From Atopsyche davidsoni (taxonomy: Eukaryota > Arthropoda > Insecta > Trichoptera > Hydrobiosidae), in the NCBI GenBank assembly GCA_022113835.1, contig JAILWY010000011.1, positions 4,712,001-4,776,000 of the forward strand: a DNA stretch of 64,000 nt, read 5' to 3'. The notes beneath the pieces were generated by a model that worked only from the letters and a program-made list of their open reading frames with translations, ran no database searches and had not been told where the DNA came from. Position 1 is the stretch's first letter. Every line of letters begins with the position of its first letter. A program made the translations under genes and the position numbers. This document shows positions 1 through 11,300 of the stretch, one piece after another.

Positions 1-733
1 ACTAAGCCTCTAAATAAGGAACGAGCCTATTTTCAATAGAAGGAATTTATTTATACTAAGCAGCTTATATCGATAGCAATACCGTATTGTATACATTTGG
101 TTAACACAGCTGTTAACTTATTGTGAGAATGGTTCACGCACAAGTAAACCATTTAACTATGTACTATAAACGTTCTCTACGTATCAGTAAAATAATATAT
201 TTTTTTAGTTATTGGGAGTAAGCGTAGTGTTTCTGCCAATGCGCATCATCCCTCAGAGGCCATCATCAAGCATGTGATAGAAAACCACTTACTATACATT
301 CTAAATACAAGGAATAAAATAGTACTAGTAGACTTTTTTATGCAAAAATATATACTTCTAATAAAAAGACATTATAAATTTATTTTAATAAATTAATTTT
401 AATTTAAAAAATATTGTTTTGGTTTACATTGTAAAATGGGACCTTTCCAAAGCGAAAACTTCAGTAAGACGAGTCAACAGATCAAACTCTGATGGTTTAG
501 AATCTGATGCGTAGTTTAATAAAATAAAGTAATAACATTTTTAAGTGATGCTTTATATTTTTCTTCGAGTGCCTCTCCTGAAAGCAGATTGGTGATCATC
601 TCATTGAATATATCTCTTCCCTGGGCGAGTCTCCCGACTTTCAGCCACTTTTGTTACTTTACACTTTTTAATACTTAACCCTTTTTTACCCAGCGTCAAA
701 AGTTCTCTTCATGTCGCTTTATAATCAGCCATA
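1..733. other. AT-rich DNA upstream of the first hAT MITE
   Basis: No coding frame or RNA gene seen. Probably an intron of RIM-BP. Contains one repeat-family member at 563-620. Confidence 0.5.
563..620 (+). repeat. Dispersed hairpin-rich repeat family, member 1
   Basis: CTTCGAGTGCCTCTCCTGAA then GGTGATCATCTCATTGAA. Matches the family consensus GTGCCTCTCCTCAGAGGAGG followed by GCGACCAT and ACTGAGCAT. Confidence 0.55.
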
Positions 734-741
734 GTTAAGAT

Positions 742-1173
742 CAGTGGCTCTCAAACTCTTTTGGCCCACGGACCCCCTTTCATAGTCAAAACTTGGAATT
801 AAACCCTGGACCCTGGGTGAAAAACTACATAGATTCATATTATAGACTAGTTGGTGCAAGTATCGACTCTATTGCGTTCCTGTATTAAACTACCTGCCTC
901 ACCGCGATGCCTGTTATTCCTTGTATTTTATGCACCTGTCTATATTTATATTTTACTTATGACGTAAAAATTGCTTATAATGTATTTATTGTTATTTATT
1001 TTGACTTCCATATTAATAAAAATGTGTCACATTTTTTAAAATTTTATATTAAACCTTGCGCGGACCCCCTGCCGTTGTTCAGGGACCCCCAAATCGATTT
1101 TAATTTTCCAAAGACCCCCTGAATGATCCGAGGGAACCCCCGGGGTCCGTGGGGACCACTTTGAGAAGCACTG
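742..1173. mobile_element. hAT-type MITE, copy 1
   Basis: 432-bp non-autonomous element. Ends are CAGTGGCTCTCAAA and the inverted TTGAGAAGCACTG. It is flanked by an 8-base target duplication with one mismatch (gttaagat at 734-741, gtttagat at 1174-1181). A second copy lies at 4606-5009. The 8-bp duplication and CAGTG ends place it with hAT. Confidence 0.88.
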
Positions 1174-1341
1174 GTTTAGATGTACTCTCCTCGGTTACGC
1201 AATGCACATTTCCGGTCCTGGCATAAGCGTGACGACAGGGTGTGCGGGCAGGGATGGGGTGGGCTCCACAATAAAGCCTCTCCCCGTCGGAGATACGCGC
1301 TCAGGGACCCGCGATAAGCGCCACGCGTGCAGCCCCCGGAG

Positions 1342-1396
1342 CAGTGGCGTCCAACACACCCCGCATCTGGGTCACGGAAAAGGTTGGGCGCCCCTG
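1342..1396. mobile_element. Tiny inverted-repeat remnant in a GC-rich block
   Basis: CAGTGGCGTCCAAC and the inverted GTTGGGCGCCCCTG match at 12 of 14 bases and enclose 27 bases. This looks like the collapsed ends of a hAT-type element. No target duplication is visible. The surrounding 1190-1400 is unusually GC-rich and contains no convincing gene on either strand. Confidence 0.35.
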
Positions 1397-1681
1397 CCAA
1401 TTTCAAATCTTCAGTTTTCACCCTTGCAAGCCTTATATCTTGAGAAATACCCATCGACGTATTGTAAAATATAACAACAGATGATATTTTTTTTTAGATC
1501 TTATTGCGCATGGATATTTGTCACAAAACTTATTCAGGTTTATTTCAGCAGGAAGTTGAATCTGAAAAAATCATTTTGGTGTCTTTTCCAACAACAAAAA
1601 ACTGAAATTTTACGTTGTGTGCTTTATTACTGAAACTAGCGCAAACGAAAATAAAATAATGACAACGGCAATTTTATTGGC

Positions 1682-1800
1682 TCACAGATTTGATATTAGT
1701 TTATCATTTTTTTATTTATTCAGAATCGGTGACCTGTATACTGATAAAATGTAAATGTATATCACTGCCCTGGCTTAAAGGTATGAATATTGACTTTCGA
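1682..1800. repeat. Left copy of direct repeat flanking the TTAA foldback element
   Basis: Matches 2631-2727 in direct orientation (both contain CACAGATTTGATATTAGTTT and CACTGCCCTGGCTTAAAGG). The left copy has about 25 extra bases. The two copies flank the foldback element. Confidence 0.7.
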
Positions 1801-1872
1801 CTTTATGTTGAGTAAACAATCGACTGCAAAAATGTAAAAACACTATGATACCTGCTGAAAATGAGAAATCTC

Positions 1873-2623
1873 TTAAGGGTCTAGGTCCCATAATCGAGTT
1901 TTTTTGATCATTTCCTAGTCCGTTTTGCCAAAAAGTTTGATACATCCCTTTATCCGAATAAAACATATTTTTAATTCTTATAAATTTACTATTAATATGA
2001 TAAATATGTGTTTTTCCGATTGAAGTTTAGGAATTTGGAGATTCGTGAAGTCCCTTTTCCAAGAGACACCAGAGGCAGTCCATTACCTGGCGAAATCGTG
2101 TCATTTAATTAATTTAATTGTCACTTTATTTTTCTATGTCTTATGTTGATTTTTTTAAATAGTATTGAAAAAATTATAAATTATATTTATCTATATTTTA
2201 TTATTAAATTAACGTCTATTTTCAGGGTAAAATAATATCTTGAAGATGTTAAAAAATTGGATAAAATGACGACTTTTCAAAACCAAAGTTTGTTAAAGAT
2301 TTTTTTTAAATTATTTTTAAAATAATATATCGCACAGGGTTTATATTTAATCTTTTAATTCCAATTTAAAAAAAAGACTTTTAAATGTTTAGGACTCTTG
2401 GAAAAGGGACATGACGAATCTCCAAATTCCTACACTTTAATCGGAAAAACACATATTTATCATATTAATAGTATATTTATAAGAAATAAAAAAATACTCG
2501 GTTCGGATGAAGGGATGTATCAAACTTATTACATTAAAAAAAATTTGATCGGTGCAGTCGATTTTTCGCAAAACGGACTAGAAAATGATAAAAAAAACAC
2601 GATTATGGGACCTAGACCCTTAA
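1873..2623. mobile_element. Foldback element bounded by TTAA (piggyBac-type MITE)
   Basis: TTAA at 1873-1876 and 2620-2623 bracket an element with long inverted arms (about 190-230 bases). It starts GGGTCTAGGTCCCATAATCG and ends with the reverse complement of that. TTAA target duplication is the piggyBac hallmark. The small open frames inside are not protein-like. A related copy lies at about 60583-61151. Confidence 0.75.
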
Positions 2624-2630
2624 CCTGAAA

Positions 2631-2727
2631 ATCACAGATTTGATATTAGTTTATCATTTTTTTATTTATATGAAATGTAAATGTATATCACTGCCCTGGC
2701 TTAAAGGTATGAATATTGACTTTCGGC
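2631..2727. repeat. Right copy of direct repeat flanking the TTAA foldback element
   Basis: Direct repeat partner of 1682-1800, starting eight bases after the right TTAA. This suggests that a larger unit was duplicated, or that the whole block is a composite element. Confidence 0.7.
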
Positions 2728-3501
2728 TTCATTTTGAGTAGCAGAAGATACTATCCTTAACAGAATTTGATAGAATATTTTTTTATATATTCGGTTAAGA
2801 AGTATGTCGGAGCAATAGCCTAAATTCAACGAGACTTATTTCATCACTTTGAATAACAATATCAAACGTATGCGGAAAACCACACTCTTCGATTAGGCCC
2901 AGGTAACCATGATATTAACTCAAATTATAAGTGACCTTAAATAATTAGTTAATTCGGAGATTTATTAACTTTTGGTAACAGTGAACCCTTTTCGGGCGCA
3001 TCGTAAAGTCCATTGGGAATGTTTCAGCCGAGCTTCCCTGTGCGGGGGAGGCTCTTCAGGTTTAAAATGTGCCTTTTTCCGGGCCGGGGGGTAAAAACTG
3101 TGTCGCGCGAAGTGCCCGAAGATTTACGACCGATATTGTGCTCGTGGCGGATGGCATGATTAATTGCACCGCCGAAATGCTAATGGCGAGAAAAATTCGT
3201 ATGTCATTAAAGAGCGATTATTCCGGTATCGACCGGCCGTAGTCTATTTCGAAGCCGGGGGCTATTTCGGGTCCGGAGCCTCGGGCCTGCAGAACCGCGG
3301 CCCGGAGGTGGTACGGAAGCCCTGTAGTCAGGGGGTTGATTTATTTTATGGTATTTTGACAATCGTAACTGAGTAACTGCTCATGATAAATTTGGCTTTT
3401 TTTTTTTCAAGAGCACGTGCCGCTGCTGTGGAAGCGATTCCTCCATACGCATATATATGTAAATTAACAAGCACAGCTACAGTATGACAGTGAGGTCGTG
3501 G
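2728..3501. other. Intronic stretch with a GC-rich block at about 2990-3330
   Basis: No convincing gene. The GC-rich block has a short frame on the + strand (3164-3376) that resembles nothing I know. It could be a conserved non-coding element. The end (3490-3509) resembles a tRNA B-box region cut by the hAT insertion. Confidence 0.4.
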
Positions 3502-3509
3502 GTTTAAAT

Positions 3510-4126
3510 CATAGGTTCCCAAAGTGGTTAAATATCGACCCCCAGGGGTCGATGGTAGCGAAAATTAAATTGGGGGTGCATGAACTGGGGCATGTAAATG
3601 GGGGTCTATTTAAGCATGTCATTACCAAAATTTAGGCATTCCGTAAATGTCATAATGCACCTAACACAGATTATACCTATACATAATAATGCTATTTATC
3701 CTGCATTATAGACTATCTTAAAAAGGTTTTTGATAACTTTTTCATCTTCATACCTCGTGGAAAAGGCTTTCAGTGCGGTTGCCAATCTTCTAGAGAATTG
3801 GAAATCGCTGGGTGAGGAGATTTAAGATTAAATCTGACTTATTTGAAGCATCACACCCATCCCTCCTATTAAAAGTATTGATTTTTTAGTGAATGTTACA
3901 CTATATTTCCATTTTGTGTATTTTTAATTTATAAAGATATAATTAACTTTACATGTATTTTAACTTTTTTATTTTTAAATCCACTATACAGTAAACCCTG
4001 TGAAAGTAAGTTGTTCTATATTATGTAGATATGTTTGAAGTTACGATTTAAAAATCAATATTAACAAGGCAGGGATCTACGAAAAACGGGAAAACTCTAC
4101 GGGACAAAAAAGTTTGGGGACCTCTG
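3510..4126 (+). mobile_element. hAT element relic with transposase C-terminal remnant
   Basis: Ends CATAGGTTCCCAAAG and the inverted TTTGGGGACCTCTG. 8-base target duplication gtttaaat/ttttaaat with one mismatch (3502-3509, 4127-4134). Inside, the + strand encodes SSSYLVEKAFSAVANLLEN (3742 onward) to a stop at 3823-3825, then after a frame shift GDLRLNLTYLKHHTHPS. EKAFSAV and DLRLxLT are signature pieces of the hAT transposase C-terminus. Dead copy. Confidence 0.78.
3739..3905 (+). pseudogene. hAT transposase C-terminal fragment, frameshifted
   Basis: Reads FSSSYLVEKAFSAVANLL then GEEI and a TAA stop at 3823. The continuation DLRLNLTYLKHH is in another frame. Family similarity is to ZBED-like hAT transposases. 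Too short and broken to be functional. Confidence 0.65.
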
Positions 4127-4605
4127 TTTTAAATCAATGTGAAGAAATTTTATATTTATTAATATAGCAAAACACCTCTGATTATTTTTATTGTTATATT
4201 TATAATTTTTATGTATTTTTTAGTTTTTAGATATTACCTCTCTCTTTTCGTTGTCAAATCACAAAAAAATGTCACTTGATACATCGAAGTTTTTTGTCCC
4301 GCATGTTCGTTTCCCGATCTGTTGATTGCGGTCTTGTACCTCTGTAGTGTATTGTACTTCATTAGGTTTTATGAATTTATGGCTATTATAAATTATGACC
4401 ACCTGTCACCTGCCACCTGTTAGCTTCTTGCGATCGGGAGGAGAATATCAGCCGCTAATAATTATATCGGTCGAATATATAAATATATTTCGTGTGACTT
4501 AATTCCATACAGAACTAAAACGATGCTTGATGCCTGGTTGGTTGCCATGTTATATTTGACTAGTAGAGGGAGATTTGAGAGACTATTTTTATAATTTATG
4601 TACAT

Positions 4606-5009
4606 CAGTGGCTCTCAAACTCTTTTGGCCCACGGACCCCTTTTCATAGTCAAAACTTGCCCACGGACCCTGGATGAAAAACTACATAGATTCATATTAT
4701 AGACTAGTTGGTGCAAGTATCGACTTTATTGCATTCCTGTATTAACCTACCTGACTCATCGCGATGCCTGTTATTCCTTGTATTTTATGCACCTGTTTAT
4801 ATTTATATTTTACTTAGGACGCAAAAATCGCTAATAATGTATTCATTGTTATTTATTTTAACTTCCATATGAATAAAAATGTGTCACAATTTTTTTCGTT
4901 TTATATTAAACCTTGCGCGGACCCCCTGACGTTGTTCAGGGACCCCCAAATCAATTTTAATTTTCCAAGTACCCCCTAAAGATTCCAGGGACCACATTGA
5001 GAAGCACTG
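4606..5009. mobile_element. hAT-type MITE, copy 2
   Basis: Same family and orientation as the element at 742-1173, about 404 bp because of small deletions. Perfect 8-base target duplication atgtacat at 4598-4605 and 5010-5017. It ends 139 bases before the first RIM-BP exon of the window. Confidence 0.92.
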
Positions 5010-5148
5010 ATGTACATAAACATATTTACATAAAAAATAATTCTATTATCAGGTAAAAAGCAGCCTCTGATCAATAAAAATAGTAAACAAGTACTAAGAG
5101 AAGGGCGATGGCTTCAGCGGGTCTGATGTAGTCATTTTTGTGTCGCAG

Positions 5149-5335
5149 AGTGGAGGCAGCGGAGGGGGAGCTGTCCATCTCCGCAGGCGACTATTTGCTG
5201 GTGTGGGGCAGCGGACCAGAAGCTGGCAGCAGCAGCAGCTTCCTGGACGCGGAGCTGCTGGACGGACGTCGAGGGCTGGTGCCGGCGCACTTCGTTCAGC
5301 GCCTCGTCGGAGACGACCTGCTCGAGTTCCACCAG
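5149..5335 (+). CDS. RIM-BP: RIM-BP exon: C-terminal part of SH3-I
   Basis: Acceptor CAG at 5146-5148 and donor GT at 5336. The exon begins with the last base of a codon and ends in phase 0. It encodes VEAAEGELSISAGDYLLVWG, a linker, then LDGRRGLVPAHFVQRL, which is the last strand of an SH3 domain, and finally LLEFHQ, which continues smoothly into the next exon. The first half of the SH3 fold (the ALYDY-type strand) must be upstream of this window. The exon is strongly GC-rich against AT-rich flanks. Confidence 0.85.
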
Positions 5336-8300
5336 GTATTATCGCCGCGACACCTCGGCCTCACCACATTTACTCAACAACCTTACCATAAAAACAAGGG
5401 TACTTGTTTTTTTATCCGACCACCAAAAAACTTGTACCTTACCTTTATTTTTTTAACCTAACCTAACCTAACCCAACGAATCGAGCGGTCATGGAAATCT
5501 GCAATGAACGAAATAAACGCCACAACGGGACTCATCGTCATATGATAGATTCTTATCTCTGCGAGTACATGTACATTAAAAAATCTTGGTGGTCGGATAA
5601 AAAACAAGTACCAAAACAAGTTACATATAGCATGCCGCTTTAGCCAGTTTAGCCATTAATCAATATGAGCCAGTCATTTTCAAATAAAATATCTATCCAA
5701 TAGCTTTCGTTATCAAAAACTACACATGCCATTACAGTAAATGAGATCAAAACCAACACGAGATTACTTTTCTTAAAATTAATAAAATAGAAATAAAATA
5801 TTATAGCATTGTGAACTAAAAATAGAAAAATGTATCCAGTATATAATTTTTGTGTAAAAACTATTTTTTTAAATGTTGATAAATTACCATCATTATCTTC
5901 ACACACGAGCTCAATTCCCAAACGACAAGTACATGCAAATTTTATGTTCAATAAATTAACTAAGTTTATAATGGCGGGTTTGTGTAATATAAATATATAC
6001 TTCATTTTGAAATTAACTCTCATACAACGGCTAAGCATATATTTTAACTACATTAACCTAATTGTATAAATTTTAAAATTTACTCTATGAGTAGGTTTAT
6101 AGTTCTGGCACACTTTGATATCGGTTGATTTGGATGTTAGTTTTCACTACTTCAATGTTTCGGTCCCTGTTCTGGGACCATCTTCTAGGATCTAAAAAAG
6201 TTACTGAACTCAATTATACATAAACCTTTATGAGTGCCATCTCAATAATACCTGATATTTTCACCTTTGAAAAATATTGCAGGAACGGTTTTATTTTTTT
6301 AATTTAATTATAATTATCGACAAATAATCTACGTTCTAAAGAGCTAAAAGGCGTAATGCGAACATAGTCGTTATATATTTTTTTAATATTAATTAAGTTC
6401 TCATATGCGTGCGACAGTCTATCGTGCTCGCCAGTTTATCTGTTTACTGTTAGTATCGGTCGAAACGCACCCTTGGGATTAATGCGCCCAAATTATATGT
6501 TACTTCTTACTGGTAGAGGGTCGAAGAAACAGAACCTCCTAAAATTCTGTTACATGCGAGGCAATAAACATGCTTAAAAAAATTGACATTGTCTCGCCGT
6601 CAAAAATTGAACTAATACTCAACAGAAACTTGAAAACTTTTTGTTCATTGCTAATTCCGCTATTTGACCTCTCTAGGTAAAATGGTATTCAATTTTGTAC
6701 TATAAATGATTATATAGAAAAAAAAAGAAAAAAGAGTCAAGCAGCAATACCATGAAAACAATTTTTTTTTCGTAGATATCAAAATATTCTGTGGCGATTA
6801 TTTACCCAAAAAAGTCATGGCAGCAGAAATTTTTTTTTTCGTGGTATTGCAGCTTGACTCTTCTTTTCTCCATATCAGTAGTTAAGTAGTTATATATAAA
6901 ATTTAAAGGAAAATATTATATAATAATGCTATTGGGCAGCAGCAGCAATATAAAAGGACCCTGAACCCACTACACTATTTTCCTCTTATAAAACCGTGAA
7001 CACTGGTTCAGCATGAGTATATGCTATTATGTTATTCAATTTTCTAAACCTAGACAATTTTGTATTATAAATGCTTATATAGAAAAAAAAGAGTCAAGCA
7101 GCAATAACATGAAAAATAATTTTTTTTTCGTAGACATTAAAATATTCTGTAGCGAATATTTACCCAAAGAAGTCATGGCAGCCGAAAAATTTTTTTTTTC
7201 GTGGTATAGCAGCTTGACTCTTCTTTTCTCCAAATCAGTAGTTATATATAAAATTAAAATGAAATTGGGCAGCAGCAATATAGAAGGACCCGGGACCCAC
7301 AATACTATTTTCCTCTTAGAAAACCATGAACACTGGTTCAACCTCCTCTGAAGAGAGGCACAAGATAAAAAAAATTCCAGGTTTAGAGGAATGAACACCA
7401 TATGACCTCGAGGAGTCAATTTGACACATACCGGTAGGGAAAGGTATAAATGTATTATCGCTAGGTTTAATATTTTTAGGTGGTGAATTCACGTATGAAT
7501 CGGTGATATCATAGTGAATCGTGTTCCAGTGATACTCAATAGTTTCAGTTTCTGTCACAGGCAGTGGTGTCAACACTGCGGGACGCAGACGAGGGCCTGC
7601 TGCAGAGCGACCCCTCCCTGCCCGCGGAGGTGGCGCGCCTGGCCGAGCTGCAGGATGTGGGACCCGAGGGGCCCGAGGACGACGACTCCGGTGAGTTGAC
7701 AACCTCTGGATCACGCGCCCAGCCAGCCGAAGGACGAGAGCTGCCCGATGAATGTTACTTCTTTGTAAACCCGCGTATTCAAACAGACCCATAGCTGTAC
7801 CGGAAACCACTTTATTCTCCCTAAGAAAACACTGGCTCAGCATGAGTATATGCTCAGTGAGACAGTCGCCAATCTCCTCTGAGGAGAGACACTCGATTAA
7901 GAATAAATGCCCTCTGAGTAATGAACCATTGGCTCTCAAATTTATTGCAACAATGTGCAAATCTTGAATCTGATAATCTAGGTTAAATTTTTATACAAAA
8001 TACTTTCGTTTTAAATCAACAGTTTCTGTGTTGCTAATTTGGCGTTATTATAAATCTAAAAGATATATTTCTTATTAAAACACAGCTGCAAGTTTTTCCC
8101 ATCAAGCCATTCAAATTCTCGATTACTTATTATTTCAAATGATCCCATAGATCAGAAACCATCTATAGATCTGCTCCATAATTATTATATATGGAGCATT
8201 AGATCTACGTTTAATCGTTGGTCTTTTAATACTAAAGTATTTTTCAAAGATCAGGATTCAAACATAAGACAGCGTGTTTGATTTTCGTCCACGTTATCCG

Positions 8301-11300
8301 CAATTTTGTAACCGGTGGCACTCGCATTAGCCCATGCTAAATTATGAACGGATTGTAATTACATTTTCTCGTGAAAATAAAAGCGTTTTATATTTAAATT
8401 AAACCACTTTATTTTGCACTTAAATATTTTATAATATTCTGCCTGTCCACTGTTATTAGGGACAAAATGTTAAATGCTCACAGAAAAAAAGCTATTTTCA
8501 ACCTTCCACCTGCCGTCCCTGGATTTTGACATATTATAAATGATTACATAGAATTATCGAAAAAAATATTTATTCTATTTATAAAACCAAATTTTATTTA
8601 TGATTTGTTTTATATTTAATATCAACATGACCTTTAAAAACTGTTCGGAAGAAGTATTATAAAAATAAACAGTTTTTAAACAAAATATTTATTCACTCTT
8701 ACTCAATATTTTTTCAAGCTATTTTTATTAAAATAGGCAGAAAATTAAATATCTCAAAAAATCATAAATTCATATATATATATATTGTAAATGTTTTATT
8801 TCCACTCCTATGGTTTCATAAAAAATATATTTACTGTCAATTTATAAGTAAAAACATAATATGACCATTTCGTAAATATTTGGTTATGATTGATAGATTG
8901 TGTAATTAAGTGTTTTAAAAAAAATGCTTCAAATAAGATATAACTTCTTAGCATATCAATCAAAAAAATATTTATAAAACGCTGTATCATTGGCTTTAAA
9001 ATTGCAAAGGGAGCATTCACCCTTAAAACCTCAAAATGGATCGTAGTAATTTTTTCCAACTGAAAATCAATTAATGGCTTACAATTTTATTTAAATTAAA
9101 ATAATCGCCGACTTCATTTTTGATGGATCGATTCTCAATTAGTAATTTGGTAATGTAGCCTAGAAAATGGCAGCGACTTCGTAATGGCGGAGGTTTAACT
9201 TAGCCTCAATCTGTCAATGCCGGCGTTAAATACACTTAAAAAGAAGTAACATTGATTGTGGATGGATGTGAAAAATTGTATGAATTTTAATTTGTATGTA
9301 TTTTTGTAAATCACTATTAAGAGTTACGTAAAACATATATTTTTTTAATCTCATATAGAAAAAAATACACGATAATTGATTTTTTTAAATTTTAGATTCA
9401 ATAGGTTTTCATCTATAGATGGTTTCATGGTTCAGCGATTAGCACGCTCGCTTGCCAACCATCTCAAGATTCAAAATAAATAAAAAAAAACTTTAAAAAG
9501 CTCTCTGACGCACGTTTCAAGTGTTCTGATAATACAGTAAGATATTAAATCGATTTAATCGTGGTTCGCTTCATCTGCTGCGTGATATTCGTTTTCTCGG
9601 GACATTTGGAGAGCAATTAAAATATAATTACTCTGATTTCAAAGCTCGCCCATTCTTTGGACATTTTTTGTGTAAACTCTCAAAACAAACATTCATAATT
9701 TCTATTGTGGCGAGTCCTCACAATCGATATTCCCAGTGTTGCGTGGCGCTGGACTGGCGGGTGCTGGGGTGACCATCCAACTGCCTGGACTGGGAACTGA
9801 AAATATACAGCCTTTCTTGAGTACCGAAAAAAAGTTGCGATACAATTACTGTAGCTGTTTGAAAATCACGTTTGAAAAAAAAAAAAAAAAATATTTTATC
9901 AAGCATTTTTTAAGTTATAATTTACTTGTTATTGTCTAGCATGCAAAGATTCAAACAGACAAATATGAGAAGCAGACAATGATGTCTGGCAAGATCATGC
10001 AAGACAGACATGGAACCACGTTTTAATTGCTGCATGAGTACACAGATTCCAAGGTCATTGGCTTGAAAAAAAACTTGCATAGTTGTATTGATTATTTTAA
10101 GAGTTTAAGGGATACGTGTGTGAGTTATTCCCCGAGCCTTTGTTCCTGAAAGTTAGGGGGGCAAAGCAACCCTCTGTGCTCGGGCTTGAACTGTTCAACT
10201 TCAAAGAGGAGTCGTGGTCACCCCAGGCCCCTTTGTGTCAGAGGCGAGACGATATCCATCTCGGCGCAGTCACGCAAGCCCAACAATATGAAATCTTACA
10301 TGAAATCACTCACAATGCCTGCCCCGGCTTATCCAACCCCTCGGGACCTCCCGGGCTGACTCACCGGGGGCTTCAGGGGTTTCAGGATTGCCCGATGACG
10401 AATCAACAATCACAATTTATCTTAGCTTTACATAAAATTTTCAAAGTAATTCACTCATTGGACGCTGTTTCGTTTCATTGAATTTCATTTCGTATTTGTA
10501 TCAAATATTATTAACTACTTAACTGTGAGATATTTGAACTGTGATGGAGCCAAAAATACTCAGTTAAACTAGCAATAGTTTTTAAAGATAATTTAAAGCA
10601 ATTGTGATCGTGTCTGGTTAATCATATTATATATTCAGCATTGGTTTTATATTAAATGAAACATCAAGAAACTTGTTTCAAAGAGTATATTTATATTTAT
10701 AATTCAGTTGTATTTTTTTCTGAGATTAAAAAAATACTACCGTAGCCAAATTCAAACCCTGACCCATTGGTTGGTTAAGACCTGTTTGTCCCAATATATA
10801 TATTTTATTTTTTTACATTAATATTGAGTATGAAAAATATGTTAAATATAAATAGGCTAATCATATTTGTTGTTCAATATGAAGGGAAACAAATTAAACA
10901 AGTCTGTCTTTTTATATACTTTCGACAGCAAAAACTGCTGCGAAGCTGCTGAAATGATGAAATACGCAGTTACAATAACGTCTCCGGAATTTTCATGTGT
11001 GAAAACTACGCGTTAATATTGATTTACAAAATACAACGCAGTGTCGCTCGGGGAAAAGAAAAATTACACAAGTCAAATTTTGTATGTATCTAAAAGTTAT
11101 TTGATATTTTTCTTTGGTATATATTTTTTTACAAACTCAACTCATATTGATAATGGTGCTAGTAAATAATGTGTTTTTAAACAGAAATGTATTCATTGTT
11201 TAAAACTTACAGTGTTACATAAAAAAATATACGCTTCCTTCAATGTTTTCATGAAAGATTTATTTAAAAAAAAACACCTTTAATTAAAATAAAAAAGTTT

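Noticed and set aside
5457..5474. Telomere end or chromosome fusion point
   Set aside because: Only about four AACCT units and they lie inside a MITE with clean target duplication.
9426..9477. Functional tRNA gene
   Set aside because: A-box-like start but no acceptor stem, a poor B-box and no terminator run; at most a SINE remnant.
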